From NCBI RefSeq assembly GCF_011170125.1, contig NZ_BLLN01000002.1, positions 901,501-965,500 on the forward strand: DNA of 64,000 nucleotides. Direction: 5' to 3'. The translations under genes and the position numbers were made by a program. Shown one piece after another: positions 41,372-49,104 of the stretch; positions within the stretch are counted from its first letter, which is position 1, and the number at the start of each line of letters is the position of its first letter. This stretch comes from Streptomyces diastaticus subsp. diastaticus. GTDB taxonomy: Bacteria; Actinomycetota; Actinomycetes; Streptomycetales; Streptomycetaceae. The notes beneath the pieces are model-generated. The model made no database searches. It was not told the DNA's origin and saw only the letters and a list, made by a program, of their open reading frames with translations.

Positions 41372-42176
41372 CACCCCTGGCGCCGGCGGCCTGACCGTGG
41401 GGCAGGTCTCGGCGCGCCTGGACGTGACGGTCCGCGCGCTGCACCACTGGGACGAGATCGGCCTGGCGCGCCCGTCGCTGCGCACGGCGGCCGGGTACCG
41501 GCTCTACACCCCTGCTGATCTGGAACGCCTGCACCGCGTCGTCGTCTACCGGGAGCTGGGGCTCGGCCTGGACAGGATCCGGGTCGTCCTCGACGACTCG
41601 GCCGAGGACGTGCCCGCCGCGTTGCGCGCGCAGCGTGCCCGGATCGCCGAACGGATCGACCGCCTCCAGCGGCTCGGCGCCGGCCTGGACCGGATGATCG
41701 ACGCTCACGAGCGCGGCCCGCTGCTGACCGCCGAGCAGCAGGCCGCGGTCTTCGGCCCCGGGTGGGACCCGGACGGGCCGGCCCGGGCCCGCCGGCGCTA
41801 CGGTGACACGCCGCAGTGGCGGCAGTACGCCGAACGCTCGGCCTCCCGCACCCCGGAGGAGTGGCAGGCCGTCGCCGACGCCGTCGCCGAGCTCGACCGC
41901 GCCCTCGGGGAGGCGATGGACGCCGGCGTCACCCCTGGCAGCCCGGAGGCGGACCACCTCGCCGAACGCCACCGCGAGGTCTTCGCCTCGTACTTCCCCC
42001 TCACCCGGCAGATGCAGGTCTGCCTCGCCCGCATGTACGAGGCCGATCCGGGATACGCCGCCCACTACGACGGCATCCGCCCCGGCCTCGCCAGGTGGTT
42101 CCGGCGCGTCGTCGACGCCGCCGCGCGGGCCCAGGGCATCGACCCCTCCACCGCGACCTGGTGCGAGTCCCCCTGA
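41355..42176 (+). CDS. MerR-family regulator with TipAS-like ligand domain
   Basis: Regulator of 273 aa. N-terminal MerR winged helix (about 10-80: TVGQVSARLDVTVRALHHWDEIGL...GYRLYTPADLERL), a coiled-coil dimerisation helix (about 85-120) and a C-terminal TipAS-type antibiotic-recognition domain (about 150-265, including QMQVCLARMYEADPGYAAHYDG). TipAL proteins of Streptomyces bind thiopeptides and other ligands and activate their own promoter. A Cys is present in the ligand domain, but whether it equals the thiostrepton-attaching Cys of TipAL cannot be judged here. The start overlaps the VOC gene; ATG 41364 is an alternative. Confidence 0.9.
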   Translation: MAGMADTPGAGGLTVGQVSARLDVTVRALHHWDEIGLARPSLRTAAGYRLYTPADLERLHRVVVYRELGLGLDRIRVVLDDSAEDVPAALRAQRARIAERIDRLQRLGAGLDRMIDAHERGPLLTAEQQAAVFGPGWDPDGPARARRRYGDTPQWRQYAERSASRTPEEWQAVADAVAELDRALGEAMDAGVTPGSPEADHLAERHREVFASYFPLTRQMQVCLARMYEADPGYAAHYDGIRPGLARWFRRVVDAAARAQGIDPSTATWCESP

Positions 42177-42294
42177 GCTCTGCTGACTCCCTGGGTCCGT
42201 GGCCGGGGGTTCTTCCTCCTTCGTACGGAGCAACCTCACCGCTGATTCCTCAAGGGCGACAGAGGATGTCGGGTTTACGGCCGACGGTGGACGT

Positions 42295-42813
42295 ATGCGC
42301 GAAACCCCAGAAGAACTCACCAGGCTCCAGTCCCTCCTCGGCTCCTCCCTCTCCGGCTCGACCGCACATCTCCGCTCGATCGTCGAGGGCCGCACCATCA
42401 CGGCGGCGCAGCTCACCGGGGTCCTCACCGGCATGTGCACGCTCGCCGTCTCCACGGTGACCGCGAAGGGCGAACCGCGGATCAGCGGCGCCGACGGGCA
42501 CTTCCTGCACGGCCGGTGGCACTTCGGCACGGCGCGCGACGCCGCCAAGGCCCGCCATCTCGCGGCCCGTCCGGCCGTCAGCGTCGCGCACATGCGCGGA
42601 GAGGACCTCGGGGTGTTCACCCACGGCACGGTGGAGGAGCTGAACCCCGAGGGCGCCGGGACCACGGCCGACTGGCAGGAACTCCTCGCCCACCTGAAGG
42701 ACTTCTACGGCGACGACGCCTTCGACTGGGACCGCGAGGTCGTCTACTACCGGCTGGACCCGCACTGGATGACCGTCTACGCCCCCGACCTGGACAAGCT
42801 CACCGGCACGTGA
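42295..42813 (+). CDS. Pyridoxamine 5'-phosphate oxidase-like flavin protein
   Basis: Protein of 172 aa with the split-barrel FMN-binding fold of the PNPOx/general stress protein family: CTLAVSTVTAKGEPRISGADGHFLHGRWHFGTARDAAKARHL region (about 45-95) and VSVAHMRGEDLGVFTHGTVEEL (about 98-120). It likely binds FMN or F420 and reduces or oxidises a small molecule; the substrate is unknown. ATG 42295 is used; a longer frame upstream has no homologous look. Not obviously in an operon with its neighbours. A strong terminator lies 20 bases downstream. Confidence 0.8.
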   Translation: MRETPEELTRLQSLLGSSLSGSTAHLRSIVEGRTITAAQLTGVLTGMCTLAVSTVTAKGEPRISGADGHFLHGRWHFGTARDAAKARHLAARPAVSVAHMRGEDLGVFTHGTVEELNPEGAGTTADWQELLAHLKDFYGDDAFDWDREVVYYRLDPHWMTVYAPDLDKLTGT

Positions 42814-42832
42814 GGCCGGGCCCGTCGACGAG

Positions 42833-42864
42833 GGCCCGCACCCGCGCGTACGCGGGTGCGGGCC
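42833..42864 (+). terminator. Intrinsic terminator
   Basis: Perfect 14-base-pair stem (42833-42846 and 42851-42864) with loop CGTA, just after the PNPOx-like gene. The remaining roughly 300 bases to the next gene hold nothing else that I can support. Confidence 0.8.
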
Positions 42865-43163
42865 GGCCGGCGGCGCGCCGTCGCGTACCGCCGGCGCCGT
42901 GGCGACGGCCTCGCCCGGTGCCCGCCGGTGCAGCAGCGAACCGAGGCAGCCCCGCCTCCCCCGGCCCTCGACTCCGCTTCGCCGCGTTCGAGCAGGGGGC
43001 CGCTCGGCGTCCTGCCGGTCCGGGGGCACGGGAACGGCGAGGTGGCGAGGAGCGGCCGGTCGCCGGGCTCCGGTGCCCCGGTCCGGAAATGCCGGTGCCC
43101 CGCGCCCGCCGCCGTGAGAGCATCCCCGCACACCTCACCCGCCCCGGCGACCGGAAGGCCCTC

Positions 43164-43718
43164 ATGTTCATCCACCCCTTGGGCCCCGAGGGCGCCGAAC
43201 TGCGCCCGCTGGAGCCGTGGCAGGCGGACGAGTTCCTGGCGCACATGGACCGCGCGCGGGAGTACGCCGGGAAGCGCAACGGCCTGCCGGACGTCGTCCG
43301 GGACCGGGGCGGGAGCCGCGCCTTCCTCCAGACGTACGCGGACCGGCAGGCGGCCGACAGCGGGCGGCTCTACGGGATATGGCAGGACGGCACGCTGGTC
43401 GGCGGTGTCCTCTTCCGGACCTTCGACCCGGCCCAGGGGGTCGCCGAGGCGGGCTGCTGGCTGGAGCCCTCGGCGGTCGGGCGGGGGCTCGTGACGCGGG
43501 CCTGCCGCACGATCATCGACTGGGCGTTCACGCGGCGCGGGATGCGGCGCGTGGAATGGCACGTGGCCACGGACAACGCGCCGAGCATCGCCGTCGCCCG
43601 CCGCCTCGGCATGACCCGTGAGGGCGTCATGCGCTCCGCCTTCGTCCACCGCGGCCGGCGCCTCGACATGGAGCTGTGGGCCGTCCTGTCGGAGGAGTGG
43701 GGCGGACCCGGCGAGTGA
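43164..43718 (+). CDS. GNAT acetyltransferase, RimJ/RimL type
   Basis: N-acetyltransferase of 184 aa. The region ELRPLEPWQADEF at the N-terminus, GCWLEPSAVGRGLVTRACRTIIDWAF (acetyl-CoA pyrophosphate loop variant GRGL, about 105-130) and the C-terminal RVEWHVATDNAPSIAVARRLGM (about 138-160) are diagnostic of the RimJ/RimL branch, which acetylates protein N-termini or small amines. The actual substrate is unknown. ATG 43164 has GGAAGG 5 bases upstream. It is convergent with the aminoglycoside adenylyltransferase gene. Confidence 0.88.
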   Translation: MFIHPLGPEGAELRPLEPWQADEFLAHMDRAREYAGKRNGLPDVVRDRGGSRAFLQTYADRQAADSGRLYGIWQDGTLVGGVLFRTFDPAQGVAEAGCWLEPSAVGRGLVTRACRTIIDWAFTRRGMRRVEWHVATDNAPSIAVARRLGMTREGVMRSAFVHRGRRLDMELWAVLSEEWGGPGE

Positions 43719-43735
43719 CCGGCGCCCACCCCGGT

Positions 43736-44494
43736 TCAGCCCTCCGGCGGCGCCAGCTCCCGCACCTCGCCCGCCAGATGAGCGGCACAGTCCGCCACGC
43801 GCCCGGGCCCGACCCGCCCCCAGTCCTCGGCCGCCTCCCCGAGGTACACCTCCCGCGCGTGCGCCAGCGCGGGCCGGTGTTCCCCGGGCAGGCGGTCGAG
43901 CGCCCAGGCGGCCGCCGCGTCCTTCGGCAGCAGTGCCCCGGTGGCGAGCGTGACCCAGACGCGGGCCAGCGTGAGCAGGACGTTGCGGGTGTCGGCGGCG
44001 AGGTCGGCGAGCAGCTCCGGCACCCCGGCGGTGACGGCCCGCGCCAGATCGGCGGGCGGCACCTCGGGCAGCACCTCGTCCGGCGGCGGCCCGGCCAGCG
44101 CCCGCCCGTCCGCCACCACCATGCTGATCAGCGGCGCGAGATCCGGGTCGGTGCGCGGCGCCGGGACCTCTCCGCGCTCGTAGGCGTCCCGCAGCCACTC
44201 GCCGTACTGGTACTCCTGGCGCGGTGGGTACCGCCACGGCACCACCTCGCCGAGCACCACCACCGTCAGTTCCACCGGCCGCCCCGGCGCGCCGGAGATC
44301 CCCCGCAGTCCGTCGGTGAGCCCGCGCCGCTGCCCTTCCGTGAGCGGCCGCCGGACCACCACGAACACGTCGAGGTCGCTGTACGGACCGAGCCCGCCGG
44401 CCGTGGCCGAGCCGTAGAGGTACATCCCGGCCAGCTCCCGCCCGTGCACCACCTCCCGGACGAGCACCGCGACCTCCTCGACCTGCTCCGCCAT
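43736..44494 (-). CDS. AadA-like aminoglycoside nucleotidyltransferase (ANT(3'')-type)
   Basis: Nucleotidyltransferase of 252 aa, the usual AadA length. The N-terminal NTP-transferase domain has YLYGSATAGGLGPYSDLDVFV (about 26-46; GS and DxD metal-binding residues), then VELTVVV (equivalent of the AadA catalytic Glu) and WRYPPRQEYQYGEW (counterpart of the AadA PWRYPA...FGEWQR block). A C-terminal DUF4111 helical domain follows. AadA enzymes adenylylate streptomycin and spectinomycin. Intrinsic chromosomal relatives occur in Streptomyces, and activity is inferred only. ATG 44494 has GGGAGAG upstream. Confidence 0.85.
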   Translation of the reverse strand: MAEQVEEVAVLVREVVHGRELAGMYLYGSATAGGLGPYSDLDVFVVVRRPLTEGQRRGLTDGLRGISGAPGRPVELTVVVLGEVVPWRYPPRQEYQYGEWLRDAYERGEVPAPRTDPDLAPLISMVVADGRALAGPPPDEVLPEVPPADLARAVTAGVPELLADLAADTRNVLLTLARVWVTLATGALLPKDAAAAWALDRLPGEHRPALAHAREVYLGEAAEDWGRVGPGRVADCAAHLAGEVRELAPPEG

Positions 44495-44755
44495 ACCCGC
44501 TCTCCCGCCCGACGTCTTCCACCGACCTGCCCGGGCCCCCGGCCCGCGCCCGGATCCTCGCACGGCGACCGGCGGGCCGAGCCGTCCTCCCCGACTCGCG
44601 ACCGCCTGCGCGCGGAGCGGACCCGTACGTCCGGGCGCGGACGGCCCGGTTACGCCGTACCCTTCCCGCACGGCCCGTAGCGGCAGCACCCACGAGCCCG
44701 TCCGACCCCACTACGCTGCCCGTGGTGATCCCAACGGCGACCGAGGAGAGTTCTG

Positions 44756-45406
44756 TTGGCCTGTGACCTGTGGCTGGTCCCCCTTGTCGATGTGCTGTGC
44801 CACGCCCCCGACAACCCGTTCGCCGAGGAACTCGCCCTCTACGACTCCGCGCTGGGCGCCGCCGGACTGCCCGCCGTGCCGGTCCACTCCTACATGCCCG
44901 GCCTCTCCGGCGACGTCGCCCCCGCGGCCGGGTTCGACTACGAGGCCCTGCACTTCCTGCGCCGCGCCTACCTGCTCCAGGTCTGCGGCCTGGAGGTCAC
45001 CCCGGTCGACGAACTGGGCGGGGACTACGAGCAGTTGCTGGAGATGTTCGAGGCGACCGCGCAGCGCTCCCACCTGGTCTGGCACTACGACCACGCGGGC
45101 GCCTACGTCCCCGTCGACTTCCCCGAACCGCTGGCCAACGACGAACTGCTCGCCGGCGGCGGACCGCTCGGCTCCTCGCACGGCCTGCTGCGCGACCTGG
45201 AGTACGTCGCCCCGTCCATCGGCATCGACCCCGCCAACCCGCCGGCCGCGCCCGCGCCGCCGCACGGCCCCACCGAACTGGAGGAGCCCGCCGCCCCCGC
45301 CCCGCTCGACGACAGCCCGTTCGCCCGCGAACGCCACGTCTGGCTCGGCCTGCACACGGCGGTCACCAAGAGCCTGGGGCAGGGTTCGATGATCGTCTTC
45401 AGCTGA
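44756..45406 (+). CDS. Conserved hypothetical protein
   Basis: Acidic protein of 216 aa with no domain I recognise. TTG start (44756) with GAGGAGAG about 7 bases upstream; the frame has strong G+C third-position bias and no better start. Features: WLVPLVDVLCHAPDNPFAEEL at the N-terminus, a Pro/Ala linker near residues 160-182, and the C-terminal LHTAVTKSLGQGSMIVFS. It stands alone between divergent and convergent neighbours. Likely a Streptomyces-specific cytoplasmic protein. Confidence 0.75.
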   Translation: MACDLWLVPLVDVLCHAPDNPFAEELALYDSALGAAGLPAVPVHSYMPGLSGDVAPAAGFDYEALHFLRRAYLLQVCGLEVTPVDELGGDYEQLLEMFEATAQRSHLVWHYDHAGAYVPVDFPEPLANDELLAGGGPLGSSHGLLRDLEYVAPSIGIDPANPPAAPAPPHGPTELEEPAAPAPLDDSPFARERHVWLGLHTAVTKSLGQGSMIVFS

Positions 45407-45458
45407 GCCGGCCGGCGCCCGGCCCGGCGCACCGAAGGCGCCGCCCCGGCCGCCGGTC

Positions 45459-46205
45459 TCAGCGCGCGTCCGGCGGCCGTTGGCGCGGCATGTTCGGGCG
45501 GGTGCCCGGCAGCAGGGCCGGGCGGGCACCCTGGCTGGGCAGGTCCGCCCTGGCCGGGAGGCCGCCCGAGGCGCGGGTGGCGAGCGGGGCCGGGCCGGTG
45601 CGGAACTCCACCATCCAGTCCGCCGTCTCGGTCCTGACCAGGTCGTTCAGGTCGTCCGAGAAGCGGCGCAGGACGCCCAGGCACCGGTCGGCGGCCTCGG
45701 CCGCCGTGCCGTCGGTGGGGCCCAGCACCTCCCGCACGCACTCCGAGGCCCAGTCGAACTGGAGTACCTGCAACCGCTGTTGCACCGCCTGTGCGGTCGC
45801 CATGTCCCGCATCCACCCCGAGGTCAGCCCGAGGTACCGGTCGAGGGCGACGCAGGCGGCCGCCACCAGCACCGCCAGGCAGGCCCACGGCGAGGCGCCC
45901 GGCAGGGCCCCGGTCAGGTCGAGGAGGGGCAGCGCGGCGCCGGTCACCGTGCCGAGCGCCGTCCCGGCGCGCAGCAGGCGGGCGCCGCGGCGCTTGCGGG
46001 CGCGGTCGGCGAGGTACCAGTCGGCGGTGGACAGGGCCGACTCCTCGACCCACTCGTACAGCTCGGTGAGGCGGTCGGCCGGCTGGCCCCAGTCGCCCAG
46101 CGGGAAGGGGCGCCCGGCGAGGTCGGCGGGGTGTCGCGGACGGCGCCGTTCCCGGGGGCGGGCGTCGTCGGCCGGGCCCTCGGGCTGCTCTTCGGGCTGG
46201 CTCAC
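45459..46205 (-). CDS. SLATT-type two-helix membrane protein
   Basis: Protein of 248 aa with two adjacent transmembrane segments (about residues 80-98 and 103-122) after a hydrophilic N-terminus, then a helical cytoplasmic tail with DWASECVREVLG and a Pro/Arg-rich end. This matches SLATT-domain proteins, which are often associated with predicted pore-forming or nucleotide-signal systems, although many Streptomyces have a lone conserved copy near recR. No nucleotide-sensing or effector partner gene is next to it. GTG 46205 is chosen for its GAGGGAG site. Confidence 0.75.
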   Translation of the reverse strand: MSQPEEQPEGPADDARPRERRRPRHPADLAGRPFPLGDWGQPADRLTELYEWVEESALSTADWYLADRARKRRGARLLRAGTALGTVTGAALPLLDLTGALPGASPWACLAVLVAAACVALDRYLGLTSGWMRDMATAQAVQQRLQVLQFDWASECVREVLGPTDGTAAEAADRCLGVLRRFSDDLNDLVRTETADWMVEFRTGPAPLATRASGGLPARADLPSQGARPALLPGTRPNMPRQRPPDAR

Positions 46206-46618
46206 CAGGCACTCCCTCTCGGCGTCGCTGTGCGGGGCCGTCGTCGGCGGACCGTGCGCGCGGCGGCGGGGCGTGGCGGACGGCCGTACGGGATGGTACT
46301 GAGCCGCGGGCACGATGCGTGCGCGTACGCGTGCTTTCCGTGAACACCCGTGGGGGCGGGCGATCCCCGGGCAGGGCGGAAGGTTCCTTCCTACCGCGTG
46401 GCGAGCCGCCGCCGTACCGGCGCGGGGGCGGGAAATGGGCCCTGATCAGGTAGGGCGCGGGTGGGGGTGGTCACCCGAAAGAGTGCCTCAGCGGGGCCCC
46501 GGCCGAGCACGTACGCTCAAGACAGGCGGGAAATGTCCCGGGCCCGGCCCGGGCGCCGACTCCCGCCACGACCCCGTCCCCTACCTCTGACCCAGACCTC
46601 AGAACACAGGAGCTGATC
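46206..46618. promoter_or_regulatory. Intergenic region upstream of ybaB-recR
   Basis: 413 bases between divergent genes. It contains a GGAAGG-TT-CCTTCC palindrome (46378-46391) and a CGCGTACGCG palindrome (46322-46331), both possible operators. I see no dnaX, SRP RNA or other RNA gene here, although these often neighbour ybaB in other bacteria. Confidence 0.4.
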
Positions 46619-46960
46619 GTGATCCCCGGTGGTGGCCAGCCCAACATGCAGCAGCTGCTCCAGCAGGCCCAGAAGATGCAGCAGGACCTCGCGGTGGCCC
46701 AGGAGGAACTGGCCCGCACCGAGGTCGACGGTTCGGCGGGCGGCGGCCTCGTCAAGGCGACGGTGAACGGTTCCGGCGAACTCCGCGGCCTGGTCATCGA
46801 CCCGAAGGCCGTGGACCCGGAGGACACCGAGACCCTCGCCGACCTGGTGGTCGCGGCGGTCCAGGCGGCCAACGAGAACGCCCAGCAGCTCCAGCAGGAG
46901 AAGCTCGGCCCGCTGGCGCAGGGCCTGGGCGGGGGCGGCATCCCCGGGCTCCCGTTCTGA
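46619..46960 (+). CDS. ybaB: YbaB/EbfC-family nucleoid-associated protein
   Basis: Small DNA-binding protein of 113 aa. The family pattern is clear: N-terminal helix [15 protein letters not shown], the [24 protein letters not shown] strand region, [25 protein letters not shown], and a Gly-rich C-terminus. YbaB forms dimers that bind and may compact DNA; the gene is classically linked to recR, as here (212 bases downstream). GTG start 46619 with AGGAG upstream. Confidence 0.95.
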   Translation: MIPGGGQPNMQQLLQQAQKMQQDLAVAQEELARTEVDGSAGGGLVKATVNGSGELRGLVIDPKAVDPEDTETLADLVVAAVQAANENAQQLQQEKLGPLAQGLGGGGIPGLPF

Positions 46961-47172
46961 CCCCCGGTGCGGAAGGGGGCGCGGGCCGAGTCCGTCGCGT
47001 CCCGTTCCGTCCCGCCTGATCCCCGTACGACCCCGGCGCGTTCACCCGTGGTGAATCCGCCTCCGTAATCCGCCGCACGCCTTATGGGCGGGCGCCCCGG
47101 CGGCTACGGTACGAAGCGACGGCCCGGCCCCGGTGAGGGTCCGGCGCCGCGGAGCACGAAGGAAGGCGTTCC

Positions 47173-47772
47173 GTGTACGAAGGCGTGGTCCAGGAACTGA
47201 TCGACGAGCTGGGCAGGCTGCCCGGCGTCGGTCCCAAGAGCGCGCAGCGGATCGCTTTCCACATCCTCCAGGCGGAGCCGGCCGACGTGCGGCGCCTCGC
47301 GCACGCCCTGCTGGAAGTGAAGGACAAGGTCCGCTTCTGCTCGGTCTGCGGGAACGTCGCGCAGCAGGAGCAGTGCGGCATCTGCCGCGACCAGCGCCGG
47401 GACGTGGCGGTGATCTGCGTGGTCGAGGAGCCGAAGGACGTCGTGGCGATCGAGCGGACCCGGGAGTTCCGGGGCCGCTACCACGTGCTCGGCGGGGCGA
47501 TCAGCCCCATCGAGGGCGTCGGCCCGGACGACCTGCGCATCCGCGAACTCCTCGCCCGTCTCGCCGACGGCACCGTCACCGAGTTGATCCTCGCCACCGA
47601 TCCCAACCTGGAGGGCGAGGCCACGGCGACGTACCTCGCGCGGATGATCAAGCCCATGGGTCTGAAGGTCACCCGCCTCGCCAGCGGGCTGCCGGTGGGC
47701 GGAGACCTGGAATACGCGGACGAGGTCACTCTGGGCCGCGCCTTCGAAGGGAGACGACTCCTCGATGTCTGA
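47173..47772 (+). CDS. recR: Recombination mediator protein RecR
   Basis: RecR, 199 aa, the standard length. N-terminal helix-hairpin-helix ([17 protein letters not shown]), a C4 zinc finger starting at Cys56 (CSVCGN...CGICRD), a Toprim domain ([15 protein letters not shown]...[14 protein letters not shown]...EVILATDPN-type region [13 protein letters not shown]) and the C-terminal [20 protein letters not shown]. It works with RecF/RecO in loading RecA at gaps. GTG start; it overlaps the following gene by 8 bases. Confidence 0.97.
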   Translation: MYEGVVQELIDELGRLPGVGPKSAQRIAFHILQAEPADVRRLAHALLEVKDKVRFCSVCGNVAQQEQCGICRDQRRDVAVICVVEEPKDVVAIERTREFRGRYHVLGGAISPIEGVGPDDLRIRELLARLADGTVTELILATDPNLEGEATATYLARMIKPMGLKVTRLASGLPVGGDLEYADEVTLGRAFEGRRLLDV

Positions 47773-48424
47773 CGCCACGCTCCACTCCACGACGCAGGAC
47801 CCCGACGACTTCGCCGTGCAGATCGCCGACCAGGTCGAGTCGTTCCTGGTCGCCGTCACCGAGATCGCCAAGGGCGACGAGCCGGACAGCGCCGTCCCCT
47901 TCCTGCTGCTGCAACTCTCCCAACTGCTGCTGGCCGGCGGCCGCCTCGGCGCCCATGCCGACTTCCTCCCCGAGGAGCGGTACGAGCCCGACCTCGGCCC
48001 GGAGCCCGATGTGGACGAGCTGCGCGAGCGGTACGCCGCCCTGCTGGCCCCCGTCGACGTCTACTCCGAGGTCTTCGACCCCTACGAGCCGCGTACCGCG
48101 CCGGTCCCGGCCCGCATCTCCGACGGCCTCGCCGACATCGTCGCCGACCTGCGCCACGGCATGGCCCACTACCGCGAGGGCCGCACCGCCGAGGCCCTGT
48201 GGTGGTGGCAGTTCTCCTACTTCTCCAACTGGGGCACCACCGCCTCCGCCGCCCTGCGCGCCCTCCAGTCCCTGGTGGTCCACGTCCGCCTCAACCAGCC
48301 CCTCCCGGCGCTCGACGGCCTCGACACCGACCAGGACCTCGCCGACGAGTCCCTCGACGAGGAGGCCGGCCGCGTCATGGCCGAGGAGATCGCCGGCCCC
48401 CTGGGTCTCCGCCCGGTGCGCTGA
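47765..48424 (+). CDS. DUF5063 domain protein
   Basis: Acidic helical protein of 219 aa. The DUF5063 features [22 protein letters not shown] (about 15-37) and [37 protein letters not shown] are visible. The family is conserved in actinobacteria directly after recR and has no assigned function. The ATG lies within the end of recR, so the two are translationally coupled, which hints at a DNA-repair-related role. Confidence 0.85.
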   Translation: MSDATLHSTTQDPDDFAVQIADQVESFLVAVTEIAKGDEPDSAVPFLLLQLSQLLLAGGRLGAHADFLPEERYEPDLGPEPDVDELRERYAALLAPVDVYSEVFDPYEPRTAPVPARISDGLADIVADLRHGMAHYREGRTAEALWWWQFSYFSNWGTTASAALRALQSLVVHVRLNQPLPALDGLDTDQDLADESLDEEAGRVMAEEIAGPLGLRPVR

Positions 48425-48587
48425 CCCGCTCCCCGGGCGGGGAGCCGCGCGGCCGGGACCGACAACGGGCCGCTCCCGCAGGCGACCGGCAGTCACCCGC
48501 GCGCCCGGGCAGGCGGGTTGATTCCGGCATAGGCTCCTGTGCGCCGGTGGCGCACACCCGGTGCCCGCCAGGCCACCGAGGAGCCGT

Positions 48588-48824
48588 ATGCCCGCCCCCA
48601 CCGGTTTCACCTGGACCTCCCGAGCCGACGGCACCGTCGTCATCACGCACCGGGGCCGCAAGGCCGCCACCCTGCGCGCGGAGCGCGCCGCCAAGTTCAC
48701 CGAGGAGGTGGAGGCGGGCGACCCGCAGGAAGTCATGGCCCGCTGGACCGGCGCGTACAAGTTCGGGAACGAGCGGACGGCGCGGGAGCACCCTCGGAAC
48801 CGGGGGCGTCGCGGGCGAGGGTGA
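48588..48824 (+). CDS. Small conserved hypothetical protein
   Basis: Protein of 78 aa beginning MPAPTGFTWTSRADGTVVITHRGR, a short beta-rich N-terminus with a helical middle and a basic tail. ATG 48588 is preceded by GAGGAG; the longer in-frame upstream start lacks a site. I recognise no family. The stop codon is followed four bases later by an eight-copy 7-bp tandem repeat. Confidence 0.65.
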   Translation: MPAPTGFTWTSRADGTVVITHRGRKAATLRAERAAKFTEEVEAGDPQEVMARWTGAYKFGNERTAREHPRNRGRRGRG

Positions 48825-48827
48825 GCC

Positions 48828-48883
48828 CCGGGCTCCGGGCTGCGGGTTCCGGGCCCCGGGCTTCGGGCTCCGAGCCTCGGGCT
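48828..48883. repeat. Eight-copy 7-bp tandem repeat (CCGGGCT)n
   Basis: Eight contiguous heptamers: CCGGGCT, CCGGGCT, GCGGGTT, CCGGGCC, CCGGGCT, TCGGGCT, CCGAGCC, TCGGGCT. The array starts 4 bases after the preceding stop codon. Phase is exact over 56 bases, so it looks like a diverged microsatellite rather than chance G+C richness. Confidence 0.75.
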
Positions 48884-48988
48884 CTCCTCCCCACCCGGCT
48901 GGTACCGGGCGGTTCCGGGGATGGGTAACCCCCCTCCCGGCCGCCCTCGACCCCACGTGACACCAGGGAAGATGACTTTCGGTGACCG

Positions 48989-49018
48989 GCTTGCGCCCGA
49001 GGGTGAGAAGCCTCTAGG
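48989..49018 (+). promoter_or_regulatory. Promoter of the 429-aa hypothetical gene
   Basis: A TTGCGC -35-like hexamer lies about 18 bases before a TAGGTT -10-like hexamer that ends near 49018. The pair resembles the HrdB consensus, and transcription would begin near 49025, giving an 80-base leader. Confidence 0.5.
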
Positions 49019-49024
49019 TTCGCG

Positions 49025-49104
49025 ATGAGCAAACGACCCCGGGCGGCGCGCCAACGCCGACTCCGGGGTCTGACCATCACGAAGCCTGCTAAGGAAACCT
49101 TCGA
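49025..49104 (+). promoter_or_regulatory. Structured 5' leader with possibly sequestered ribosome-binding site
   Basis: Two hairpins are visible. The first has perfect 8-base arms GACCCCGG and CCGGGGTC (49035-49042 and 49063-49070) enclosing a GGCG/CGCC pair. The second, CGAAG (49080-49084) with CTTCG (49099-49103), places the AAGGAA ribosome-binding site in its loop, directly before the ATG at 49105. The leader also begins with an ATG that opens an overlapping frame. Confidence 0.4.

Noticed and set aside
46206..46618. SRP RNA or dnaX upstream of ybaB
   Set aside because: I looked for the SRP GGAA-loop pattern and a DnaX frame because of known synteny and found neither.
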